Source: a virus | IMG/VR virus record: IMGVR_UViG_3300001472_000093 | Location: 1-30,414 of that record | Strand: one strand, 5' to 3' | Length of the DNA stretch: 30,414 bases | Part shown: positions 22,497 through 30,082 of the stretch, in pieces | Numbering within the stretch: position 1 is the stretch's first letter | How the letters are laid out: each line of letters begins with the position of its first letter | Position numbers and translations under genes: made by a program | The notes under the pieces: generated by a model | Told to the model about the DNA's origin: nothing | Seen by the model: only the letters and a program-made list of their open reading frames with translations | Database searches by the model: none

Positions 22497-23081
22497 TTAC
22501 GCTAAGCCAGCGCCTTTGACGCCGAATACCGAGTTTTGAATAACTACAAGCACGTTAGTGTTTGCAGCCCCTGTGTCCGAGTTATTCGGATCTTCTGAGA
22601 TATCAATCGCCTTGATAGGCAAGGTTGTTGCTGTCGCACCAGTGGTTACGTCCAGCTCAGCACCTGATATACCAGTCGATGTGCTACCCGCGCTGGTGTA
22701 GACAATATCGAAGTTGCCGAAAAGATCGGTAACTGGAAATGTGTCATCAGCCTGCACTTCGTAAACAACATCTGGATCATCAATGATGAAAGCGATGATG
22801 TCTGAAGCATTCGTGCTTGCAGGGTAGTAGTTGCTAAATACTTGATCGCCAGAAGTCGGATCAGTGTATTGAACACCATTAAAAACACCAACTACAGGCA
22901 CAGTGCCTCCGTCAGCGTGTACTTCCACCGTACCGCCAGTGACCTGAGCAACCATGTCGCCTTGAAATATGGAGGTTCCATAGTTCGCAGCAATACGATA
23001 TCGACTCTGACCGCCTGAGTAGGGTGCGCCGCCAATCATTCTGACTGGCTTCATTCCAAATGCAGCGTTTTTGTTCGCCAT
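22497..23081 (-). CDS. capsid decoration-like structural protein
   Basis: The product has 194 residues between scaffold and capsid genes. It begins ANKNAAFGMKPVRMIGGAPY and is rich in Gly, Thr, Val and Asp with a beta pattern (GDMVAQVTGGTVEV, VVGVFNGVQYTDPTSGD, SDIIAFIIDDPDVVYEVQAD). It has a Ser/Thr-rich loop (SAGSTSTGISGAELDVTTG) and almost no lysine after the N-terminus. The G-M-K-P-V-R start and the V-G-V-F-N-G-V-Q-Y-T-D-P phrase recur in structural proteins encoded beside capsid genes of marine phages. Head decoration or stabilisation is inferred. The start has GAGGTAA upstream. Confidence 0.65.
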   Translation of the reverse strand: MANKNAAFGMKPVRMIGGAPYSGGQSRYRIAANYGTSIFQGDMVAQVTGGTVEVHADGGTVPVVGVFNGVQYTDPTSGDQVFSNYYPASTNASDIIAFIIDDPDVVYEVQADDTFPVTDLFGNFDIVYTSAGSTSTGISGAELDVTTGATATTLPIKAIDISEDPNNSDTGAANTNVLVVIQNSVFGVKGAGLA

Positions 23082-23093
23082 TTGTAATTACCT

Positions 23094-23567
23094 CTATCTA
23101 CGTCCAAATGTTACGTTGGTATCGCGCTGAGGATCGTATTTAACATAACGGCTATCGCCACGGGTTTCGTTGAACATATTATTGTCCAACGCATCAGTGG
23201 CTTCTTGGCTCTTAGCCTTGTAATAGGCTCTTCGCTCTTCTACCGTTTCGTTAGGGATCTTCGCTAATAACAACCCTTCGTTGTAAACCACGCCCTCATG
23301 CCGCCCGTTGTCCATTGTTGGTAAAGAACGCCACTCTGGAGGTAGGTCGGTGCCTCTTACGAGTTCCCAACCTTCTCTAAGGCGACGCGAGACATTAGCT
23401 CGGTCTTCTTGTCCCAACATAGACTCCCTGATCCATCGGTAGGTATAACCTTCAGGTGGAGGAGGGGTTTCTAGGCTGCGTACTGGACGCCACGGTTTCC
23501 TGCGAGTCTGATTATCGTGTGACTGCGAATCACGGGAAGAACGTGCGCTTGCTTTTGCTTCTGTCAT
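23094..23567 (-). CDS. unknown head-region protein
   Basis: The product has 157 residues from ATG 23567, which has AGAGG upstream; an in-frame ATG at 23591 would overlap the scaffold gene. The N-terminus is basic and Ser/Arg-rich (SARSSRDSQSHDNQTRRKPW), followed by PPPPEGYTYRWIRES, RANVSRRLREGWELVRG and ERRAYYKAKSQEATDAL. The P-P-P-E-G-Y-x-Y-R-W phrase recurs in proteins placed between scaffold and capsid genes in marine phages. A scaffold partner, capsid pilot or minor head protein is possible. Confidence 0.58.
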   Translation of the reverse strand: MTEAKASARSSRDSQSHDNQTRRKPWRPVRSLETPPPPEGYTYRWIRESMLGQEDRANVSRRLREGWELVRGTDLPPEWRSLPTMDNGRHEGVVYNEGLLLAKIPNETVEERRAYYKAKSQEATDALDNNMFNETRGDSRYVKYDPQRDTNVTFGRR

Positions 23568-23568
23568 T

Positions 23569-24528
23569 TTAACTTGCCTCTCTTGATGCAATTTTCTGCT
23601 TCTCTTTCGCTACCCGCTGCAACCATGCCTCTTCAGTCATGTTATGCGGCTTTAAGTTTCTGAGTCGCTCTAGTTCTGACTTAGAAAAGCTTACGCCATT
23701 CTTGTTGCCTCGTGTTTGTGACCGACCCCCTTGAGGGGCTGAAGCAACTCTTTGCACGGCGGGTTGCTTTTCACTTCTAACGGCCTTCGACCCACTATTA
23801 GCAGATCTTGTGTGAGGATAAACCGTCCCGACACGGCTGTCCAACTCTTGATAATACTCGTCTGAGCCTACATCAAAGCCCTCATTGGCTAGGTTGTAGT
23901 GGACGTAATAGGCGTACTGCGTAGCCTTCAAGTTATCTTCGTTTTCACCGTCTCCATACCACTCGTTTCGAGAATGCCACTCTAAAGCGTCTTCGGTAGG
24001 CTGAACCTCTTGCTCGGCCTGCTGAGACTCTTGCTGCTGCACAACGCGCTCGTTGCCCTGAGAGACGTATTGTTCCTGCTGGGCGGCTTGTTGTTGCTGC
24101 CTGTTCTTGGCAACTCGAAGCTTTTCTTTCTGGATAGAAATGTCATTCTGAAGCTTGTTGGCTTTAGTGATTAAATCGGCATCGCCAGACTCAACGGCCT
24201 TGCGATAAACGTCATCAATCTGGGCCTCTTTAGACACCAAAGCCTCTTCTTCTTTGGCTAAAACCGCATTTGATTGCTGGGCGCTATACTGCCGATACTG
24301 TTGAAGCTCGGCCTCTTTTTGCAGCGCAATCTGCTCTAATTGTTGCGCCCTAGCCTCAGTCTCTCGATTCTTTTGGTTTAGCTTGTTGATCCGCTTGGAA
24401 ACCGACTTGGTGTAGTTCTCAAGCTCGTCACCGCCAGAGTCTTCTGACTCTACAACGTCTTCTGTGACCTCAATCTCAACCTGCTCTTCTTCAAAGACTT
24501 CTTGCTCTGCGTTTTGATTCTCAATCAT
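23569..24528 (-). CDS. capsid scaffolding-like protein
   Basis: The product has 319 residues. The first 40 are extremely acidic (EEEQVEIEVTEDVVESEDSG), followed by a coiled coil (about 45-150: KRINKLNQKNRETEARAQQL, LQNDISIQKEKLRVAKNRQQ). A Gln-rich linker comes next, and a basic C-terminus with FSKSELERLRNLKPHNMTEE and WLQRVAKEKQKIASRE. Acidic start, central coil and basic end are the usual makeup of phage scaffolds, which guide capsid assembly and then leave. The place two genes before the capsid gene agrees. No protease domain. It starts in an ATGA overlap with the co-chaperonin gene. Confidence 0.75.
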   Translation of the reverse strand: MIENQNAEQEVFEEEQVEIEVTEDVVESEDSGGDELENYTKSVSKRINKLNQKNRETEARAQQLEQIALQKEAELQQYRQYSAQQSNAVLAKEEEALVSKEAQIDDVYRKAVESGDADLITKANKLQNDISIQKEKLRVAKNRQQQQAAQQEQYVSQGNERVVQQQESQQAEQEVQPTEDALEWHSRNEWYGDGENEDNLKATQYAYYVHYNLANEGFDVGSDEYYQELDSRVGTVYPHTRSANSGSKAVRSEKQPAVQRVASAPQGGRSQTRGNKNGVSFSKSELERLRNLKPHNMTEEAWLQRVAKEKQKIASREAS

Positions 24529-24944
24529 GTGAAACTCACTATGTCATCAGGGTTAAGGATGGTGCCAATAACTTCATCGTCATTGATCATTCTGACCTCT
24601 CCGCCGTCTTCCAGCTTGAAGCGAGCGCCTGAGTAACGGCCAATAAGAACCCACTGCCTCTCTTGGCACCAAGGCGTGTCGCCAAACTTTTCGGTGTCGC
24701 TATAGCAGAGCGGCCCCATCTTGACAACGTAAGCCACAACCGTGGCAAGCGCATCTCGTTCTATGGTTTCTTTTAAGAGGTGAATTCCGCCATCTGTCTG
24801 GGCCTTACCTTTGTAGGGTAAAACTAGCATCCTCCAGCCCGATGGGTCTGGCATTCGCTCTAGGGCGGATTTATCAAGCAGGGTTGGATCGAGAACGCGC
24901 TCTTCGTTTGTAACGTAAGCGGATTCAGTCGTGGGCGTAGTCAA
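24525..24944 (-). CDS. GroES-like (Cpn10) co-chaperonin
   Basis: The product has 139 residues. Residues about 36-136 follow the GroES layout: GWRMLVLPYKGKAQTDGGIHLL (the mobile loop with the GGI-H-L tip at 52-56 expected to bind GroEL), ATVVAYVVKMGP, QWVLIGRYSGARFKL and VRMINDDEVIGTIL. About 35 extra N-terminal residues and a loop with two Cys near 80-93 (LCYSDTEKFGDTPWC) make it longer than bacterial GroES (about 97). It should act with host GroEL, as T4 gp31 does, to fold the capsid protein; its place directly before scaffold and capsid genes supports this. The start is TTG at 24944 with AAGGA eight bases upstream. Confidence 0.82.
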   Translation of the reverse strand: MTTPTTESAYVTNEERVLDPTLLDKSALERMPDPSGWRMLVLPYKGKAQTDGGIHLLKETIERDALATVVAYVVKMGPLCYSDTEKFGDTPWCQERQWVLIGRYSGARFKLEDGGEVRMINDDEVIGTILNPDDIVSFT

Positions 24945-24945
24945 T

Positions 24946-25128
24946 TTAAATTTCCTTATAGAACTCTTTAATGGTGTCCTCGACCAAGTTTATAACAGTT
25001 AGCTCGCCCTGCAAACTTTTATAATGTTCTATATCTTTTAACATACCTTCCATCATGACCTCGCGGATAAGCTCTCTCCGCTCGGCCATGACTCTTTTCA
25101 GGCGCGATCCAAGGTCAATATCGTCCAC
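24946..25128 (-). CDS. small helical protein of the head operon
   Basis: The product has 60 residues from a GTG start at 25128 that overlaps the preceding TAG by one base; GAGA lies upstream. It looks like two charged helices (SRLKRVMAERRELIREVMME, LKDIEHYKSLQGELTVINLV). No family recognised. It may be a small assembly factor between portal and co-chaperonin genes. Confidence 0.5.
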   Translation of the reverse strand: MDDIDLGSRLKRVMAERRELIREVMMEGMLKDIEHYKSLQGELTVINLVEDTIKEFYKEI

Positions 25129-25304
25129 TAGACTTTCTCGTGAAAATCAAACCCACGAGTTGCAGCTCCAGCTCCACGAGCTTTAATTACTTTGATCTTT
25201 CCGCCCATCGTGCGGCGAACCAATGCAGGTGCCGTGGGGATAGATTTGATGCTTTCCTTTGGAGAATCAACCTTCTCAACTCGGCTCATATCTTTAATTT
25301 TCAT
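25128..25304 (-). CDS. small basic protein with RGAGAATRGF motif
   Basis: The product has 58 residues: ATG at 25304, stop TAG ending at 25128. The C-terminal phrase KARGAGAATRGFDF is a short motif I have seen in small proteins near portal genes of marine phages; the N-terminal half (MSRVEKVDSPKESIKSIPTA) is polar. Net charge is positive. It overlaps the preceding gene by four bases and the next by one. Function unknown. Confidence 0.55.
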   Translation of the reverse strand: MKIKDMSRVEKVDSPKESIKSIPTAPALVRRTMGGKIKVIKARGAGAATRGFDFHEKV

Positions 25305-25666
25305 TTTTTAGTCCCTTTCGGAGTGGTTTTCTTTGCAGGCGCTTTCTTTGGTTTGGGTGCTTTTTTAGCCGCAACCTTCTTTGGCTTCGCTGGAGCTTCT
25401 TCTGCTTCTGGAGTTGCAGGGCTTTCAACGACTGGCGCTGGCGCTTCTACTGGCGGAGGCGCTTTTAGTGGAACAGGGGCATCGGTGCCGTTTATTCGAG
25501 CCAGCTTAGTGGCAATCCTGTGATCACTCAGACGCTTTTTTTCTTCTTGCTCAGCCGCCTGCTTTGCTGCTAAGGCTTGCTCAACCTCGCGCATCAATTG
25601 TTTTTGTTTGCGTAACTCGTCTACGCGATCACGCACATAGCTAGTAGATGAAGTAACTGTTGCCAT
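25301..25666 (-). CDS. histone H1-like Lys/Ala/Pro-tailed protein
   Basis: The product has 121 residues. The N-terminal half is a charged helix likely to coil (DRVDELRKQKQLMREVEQAL, AAKQAAEQEEKKRLSDHRIA). The middle is proline-rich (PLKAPPPVEAPAPVVESPAT) and the last 30 residues are a K/A/P tail (KPKKVAAKKAPKPKKAPAKK) like histone H1 or bacterial HU-type tails. Binding to packaged DNA or a polyanionic surface is inferred. GGGAGG precedes the ATG, which shares TAATG with the portal stop. Confidence 0.6.
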   Translation of the reverse strand: MATVTSSTSYVRDRVDELRKQKQLMREVEQALAAKQAAEQEEKKRLSDHRIATKLARINGTDAPVPLKAPPPVEAPAPVVESPATPEAEEAPAKPKKVAAKKAPKPKKAPAKKTTPKGTKK

Positions 25667-28173
25667 TATCGGCCTCCCATATTTTTGTTTTGCATGTCGA
25701 GCAGCTTTAGCTCAGCCTGTTGATCAAGACGGCGGATAGCCACATCGAGCTTATCGTCGGCTACGTCTTTTTGGACGCCAAGCCGTTGTTTTGCAATTTC
25801 GTTTTCTAATAGCTTCTCTTGAAGCCGTTGTTGTTGTTTGGACTCAAACTGCTGGTTATCAGAATCAATTTCTTTCTCTCTCAGGGACAACTCTTGCTCA
25901 CGAATCTGAACGAGCGGATCAGTCTCATCACCCTGACCAATTGACTCAAGCAGCTCTTGGGTAAGCTGAGCCAAGACTGGAGAAGAAAACTTTTCGATAG
26001 CCATTTGCACTTGGCTGCTCATCTGTTGCAGTTGATCTGGCGGAACCTGACCCGATTGCTGAGCCTGTTGAACCTCCTGCATCTGCTGCTGCACCTCTGG
26101 CGGTAGCTGGTTTTGAACCATCTGCCCAGCCATGAACTGTAGGTGCTGCATCATATGCCCAATAATCATGCCCTGTAGCTGAGGGTTCTGCTTTACCACA
26201 TCGGTCAGGAACAACGACCTGTGAGCGTCAATGTGCGCCTGATGGTTTTGCTGCTCAAACGCCTGAGCAGGCTGACCCATCAAGAATCCTGAGTTCTCGA
26301 TGCCAGCATCAATCGGCATAGGTGGCTGTGGAGGCGGTGGAGGCGTCAATAAGCTGTCAATGTCGTTTATGCCAAGTGCGGCGTACATGCGCCTGTAAGC
26401 CTCGTAGATGCCGTTTGGCCCGTGTATCTGAGGGTTAGACTGCACCATCTGCAACAGCTCTTGAGCCATAGTAATGCGTTGGCTTTGGCTGAATATGTTG
26501 GGGTCAGATACAGGTATCACGTCCACTCGACCATCAAAGTCCTGACCCATAATCTCTTGTGGGCCGTTCTTTGACATATACGGGTAGCTTTGGGGCAGGT
26601 ACTCAGAAAAGACCTTTGCCAGAAGCTGAAACTCTAGCCTTTGGCTGTAGTGCAATCGCTTGTGGATTGCGCTCATGACCTTGGTGCCACGCTCCAATAA
26701 AGCCACCGTAGTGCCTACAGGCATGGCTTGGTTTACATCACCGATGTTTGTGTCAGCGATAGAGGCAAACCGCTTGCCAGACTCCACAAGCAGTCCTAGT
26801 AGCTGCATGAGCACGTTAGAAGGCTCTTTGATCGGCAGCGGGATCAGGTTCTCGCGCAATGACGCGCCAGTCGTATCGATGTCTCGGAACTCGCCCGGCT
26901 GTAGTGGGCTGTCTTCGTCACGAATACGCATACCGCGAGCCTTGAAGCCTGCTGGTAAGTTAGCCAGCGTACCCGCATCGATGAGCTGGCGCAGGATGGA
27001 CGTTACTGATTTCGAGATGCCGCCAATCATGTGGCTTAGGCCCAAACCATAAAATCCTAAGCCGGGCAAAAATTTGTACTGAACGAAGAAGTTAATCTTA
27101 TTCTTGAGCGGATCACCCTCCGCATAGTTGCGCGAAATACGCAAAACTTTGCGGCTGCTTTCATCGACAGTCACAATGTAAGGCAGCTTTAGTCCTGTAG
27201 GCTCACCATCTTCGCCTACGTCTTCAAAGCCGGGTAGGTCTAGTATCGTGTGGGTTTCAAAGACAGAGCGATCACGGTCTTCTTGATAAGAAGGCTCCAT
27301 GCCCTCAATCTCATCAATCTCTTCTTCGATCTCGCTACGGCTAACAGCAACGCTGCCGCCTTTTAGCTCAATATCTGCATAAAAACCGTTGAGCTGCTGC
27401 TTCTTAATCTCGTTTCTGCTCATGCTGATAACGTGAGTAACGCGCTCAGCCGTAAATAAATCGGTAGCCTCGTAAGGCACAACCAAGTCTTCTGGCGCAA
27501 TGAACTTGCTCATAGCGCGACTTGCGCCAGTGTCAAAGTAGACCTTCTTAAATGCAGAGCCTGCCAACGGCAAATAGAACAACAGCATATCCAGCTCAGG
27601 ATCGTACTCTTGCATGATGTTCATGATGTAGTAATTCATGAAGTCTTGAACACGCTCAGCCTGCATCTCAGACTCGGCGTTGCGGTTTCCAATCACCTCA
27701 GTCTTTACTGGGCCTTTGGCTGGCAATAATTCTTTGTACGCCTGCGCCTGAAACTGAGTGACAGACTCAGCCAGTATCGGGTGTATCACGCCAGAAGAGC
27801 CTTCAAAGGGCTGGCTTCTGGAGTCATCGAACTTCATGCCCAGATACTTTAGCCCGTCTTTGTAAGTCTTCTCCCACTCTGAGCGGCTTTCTTTGTCAGA
27901 CTTGACTGAGTCAATAATTTCGCTGGCAAGCTTTGAAAGGTCGCTATCTGATACTAGGTTTACAAGGTTTTCGTTGAAGCCAGCTTCAATGGGCATTTCT
28001 TCTGGCGCATCGATTTCATCGTCAATCAGGATGGCTTCTTCGGTAACCAGTATTTCAGCGGCGTTGCGGATCTCGTCGTTCAGAGTCATCTCAGGCTCGA
28101 CCTCGATGGCGCTGCCCATCGGCATAACGTCAGGATTGTCTTCTGTACCTAAACCGCTTTTTTCAATAGCCAT
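25666..28173 (-). CDS. portal protein, P22 type
   Basis: The product has 835 residues. An acidic N-terminus precedes the portal core. That core has YKDGLKYLGMKFDDSRSQPF, PLAGSAFKKVYFDTGASRAM (clip/stem side), LGFYGLGLSHMIGGISKSVT, S-I-L-R-Q-L-I-D-A-G-T-L-A-N-L-P and GDVNQAMPVGTTVALLERGT (around 490). The C-terminal third is Gln/Met-rich and helical (PPEVQQQMQEVQQAQQSGQV, REQELSLREKEIDSDNQQFE), suggesting a long barrel-like crown as in P22 gp1 (725 residues). Twelve copies would form the vertex ring through which DNA passes. It starts on the last base of the terminase stop and lies immediately after it, the classical order. Confidence 0.86.
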   Translation of the reverse strand: MAIEKSGLGTEDNPDVMPMGSAIEVEPEMTLNDEIRNAAEILVTEEAILIDDEIDAPEEMPIEAGFNENLVNLVSDSDLSKLASEIIDSVKSDKESRSEWEKTYKDGLKYLGMKFDDSRSQPFEGSSGVIHPILAESVTQFQAQAYKELLPAKGPVKTEVIGNRNAESEMQAERVQDFMNYYIMNIMQEYDPELDMLLFYLPLAGSAFKKVYFDTGASRAMSKFIAPEDLVVPYEATDLFTAERVTHVISMSRNEIKKQQLNGFYADIELKGGSVAVSRSEIEEEIDEIEGMEPSYQEDRDRSVFETHTILDLPGFEDVGEDGEPTGLKLPYIVTVDESSRKVLRISRNYAEGDPLKNKINFFVQYKFLPGLGFYGLGLSHMIGGISKSVTSILRQLIDAGTLANLPAGFKARGMRIRDEDSPLQPGEFRDIDTTGASLRENLIPLPIKEPSNVLMQLLGLLVESGKRFASIADTNIGDVNQAMPVGTTVALLERGTKVMSAIHKRLHYSQRLEFQLLAKVFSEYLPQSYPYMSKNGPQEIMGQDFDGRVDVIPVSDPNIFSQSQRITMAQELLQMVQSNPQIHGPNGIYEAYRRMYAALGINDIDSLLTPPPPPQPPMPIDAGIENSGFLMGQPAQAFEQQNHQAHIDAHRSLFLTDVVKQNPQLQGMIIGHMMQHLQFMAGQMVQNQLPPEVQQQMQEVQQAQQSGQVPPDQLQQMSSQVQMAIEKFSSPVLAQLTQELLESIGQGDETDPLVQIREQELSLREKEIDSDNQQFESKQQQRLQEKLLENEIAKQRLGVQKDVADDKLDVAIRRLDQQAELKLLDMQNKNMGGR

Positions 28174-29657
28174 TAGTAATATACCTGTCTGTCACGCCTC
28201 AAAAAATCCGCCTCTTCAGGATAATCATTATCCAAGGCTAAGAAGCCGCCCTGCCTAAAACGCATCAACGCCATCGTTGAGCTGTCGCAATAGTCATCGT
28301 GCTCGCCAAATGGAAACGAGGCCATCTCTTCTATGACCTCGTCGGCAAAGACCTCGTCTGGTGCCCAAACCATTCCCGACTCAAAAATCGGGGCAACACT
28401 ATTCATCCGCGCAATCTTATCTTGACCTCGGCTTGGTGTATAGGCGGTAACAGGTATTCCCATACGACGCAACTCTTGGGTAAGCGGTGTGCCTGAAGCC
28501 TTGGCCTCTATCAAAACGCAGTCAGGCTCCCAGTATTTGTACTCTTCGTAAGCAAGTTTTTTAAGCTCAGGAAAGTCCAGCCGAACACGCTTTGCGTCTA
28601 GTAATATGATCTGCTCAGCGTCGCTGTTTGGCGGCGTAAAAATAGCCCAAGTGGTGATGGCGCTGTAGTCGGCGGTTTCTTTCTTGCTGAATGCGGTGTC
28701 GTAAGACTGAATGACATACTCGTAAGCAGGCACATGCTCATAATCCCACCGATTCCACCATTCGCGCTTTACGATAGAGCCAGCCTCTGCCGTGGGGTTC
28801 TGCATCCACTGGCTATTCCACTTGCTGATTGGCAACGACGCTTTGACAGACAGAAGCTCTTCTTTCTTCCAGAATTCAGGCCAAAGCGGTGTGTCTGACT
28901 CAGGCATGATCGCTGGAAACTCAACGACCTCCCACTGGTCTGCGTGTTCATCGCCCTGTTTCTTGAGAACCTTGCCAACCAAGTCTTTCGTAGACCAGCG
29001 GGTCATTACGATGATGATAATGCCGCCCGGCTGGAGACGTTGACGCGGCCCTGACGTGTACCAGTCATAAGCTGATTCCATCGCCGTGGGCGACAGCGCG
29101 TCCTGCTCAGAGTGAGGATCGTCAATGATCAAGAGGTCAGCACCACGACCCGTGATTGCACCGCCCACACCAGCATAGAACGATTCGCCCTCGTGGTTCG
29201 TTGTCCAACGACCCGCTGACTTGTTATCTGATTGAAGCTTTACGTCTGGAAATATTTGTGAGTAATCGTCCGAGTCAATAAGGTTTCTTACCTTACGACC
29301 AAATCGTACAGCCAGCTCAGCGGTGTGCGTGGTTTGAATTATCTTGAGGTCTGGCCGTCTGCCCATCATCCAACTTGGGAAGTAGGTGCTGGCAAACTCA
29401 GATTTTGAGTGTCGAGGTGGTAGACAGACGATCAGGCGCTTGAGCTTGCCCTGAGCAATCTTATTAAACTTCTCACCGATGATCTTATGGTGCCGACCAA
29501 GTATGCAGTCAGGCCACATATGCTGAACAAAGCCAATGAAGTCGTTCTGGCACTTGTCCTGCTTGTCCATCTGGTCATAACGGGACAGCAGGGCCAGAGC
29601 CTCGTTTTGATCCTGCTCACTTAGGATCTCAAAATCTTTGAGCGATAACTCAGACAT
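28173..29657 (-). CDS. terminase large subunit (ATPase-nuclease)
   Basis: The product has 494 residues. ATPase: atypical Walker A LPPRHSKSE (79-87), Walker B LLIIDD (175-180) with the following PHSE, and coupling motif MTRWS (218-222). Nuclease: D320 (SYDTAFS), E384 (VLIEAKASG) and D454/D455 (GEHDDYCDSS) form the RNase H-like metal site. This is the Terminase_6-type motor that translocates DNA into the procapsid and cuts it. No small-subunit gene is seen next to it; it may lie beyond the right edge or be unrecognised. No strong Shine-Dalgarno is visible before the ATG. It follows the endolysin gene by 5 bp. Confidence 0.93.
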   Translation of the reverse strand: MSELSLKDFEILSEQDQNEALALLSRYDQMDKQDKCQNDFIGFVQHMWPDCILGRHHKIIGEKFNKIAQGKLKRLIVCLPPRHSKSEFASTYFPSWMMGRRPDLKIIQTTHTAELAVRFGRKVRNLIDSDDYSQIFPDVKLQSDNKSAGRWTTNHEGESFYAGVGGAITGRGADLLIIDDPHSEQDALSPTAMESAYDWYTSGPRQRLQPGGIIIIVMTRWSTKDLVGKVLKKQGDEHADQWEVVEFPAIMPESDTPLWPEFWKKEELLSVKASLPISKWNSQWMQNPTAEAGSIVKREWWNRWDYEHVPAYEYVIQSYDTAFSKKETADYSAITTWAIFTPPNSDAEQIILLDAKRVRLDFPELKKLAYEEYKYWEPDCVLIEAKASGTPLTQELRRMGIPVTAYTPSRGQDKIARMNSVAPIFESGMVWAPDEVFADEVIEEMASFPFGEHDDYCDSSTMALMRFRQGGFLALDNDYPEEADFLRRDRQVYY

Positions 29658-29662
29658 TGTTA

Positions 29663-30082
29663 TTACTGATATTCACCAGTTCGTATCATCTCGGTTACTT
29701 CTACAGCACGATTGCCAACCTGTTGGCTCCAACGGCTGTCCATAAATTCATCAGCAGCAATGTCAAACTGCTCGCGGGACATGGCTTCAACGGCTTTGAC
29801 AAACCCACGCAGCCTTGTCTGACCCAGATTAAAACTGATGTCGATCATTGCATCTTGCCGCGCTTCGTTAAGGGCAGGGAACCAGAAGTAGGCGTCTGTC
29901 AGTTCTTGTCGGACGCGCTCTATATCATTATTTAAAAGGTAGTCTATTTCATCATCAGACAGCCCAAGGCCAGAGTCGCTGATATTTCTCCCGACGCCCA
30001 AAGTTTCATACCCGGCTGAGCACAGGTATACATGACTACGCACACCCTCGTGCAGCTTTAGCATTTCAATTAGTTTTGTCAT
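29663..30082 (-). CDS. T4-type lysozyme / endolysin (GH24)
   Basis: The product has 139 residues. The catalytic E-8aa-D/C-5aa-T signature is E12 (LHEGVRSHVY), C21 (LCSAGY) and T27 (ETLGVGRNI). The remaining family marks follow: EARQDAMIDISFNLGQTRLR and SRWSQQVGNRAVEVTEMIRT. It hydrolyses the peptidoglycan glycan strand at the end of infection. There is no signal peptide, so release depends on the holin encoded just before it. GGGAGA precedes the ATG, which shares TAATG with the holin stop. Cys at the second position of the triad is usual in phage endolysins. Confidence 0.94.
   Translation of the reverse strand: MTKLIEMLKLHEGVRSHVYLCSAGYETLGVGRNISDSGLGLSDDEIDYLLNNDIERVRQELTDAYFWFPALNEARQDAMIDISFNLGQTRLRGFVKAVEAMSREQFDIAADEFMDSRWSQQVGNRAVEVTEMIRTGEYQ

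Noticed and set aside
25140-25523. + strand frame of 127 codons opposite the head operon
   Set aside because: Low-complexity reverse image of the Lys/Ala/Pro tail; the minus-strand genes are tightly overlapped and have ribosome binding sites.
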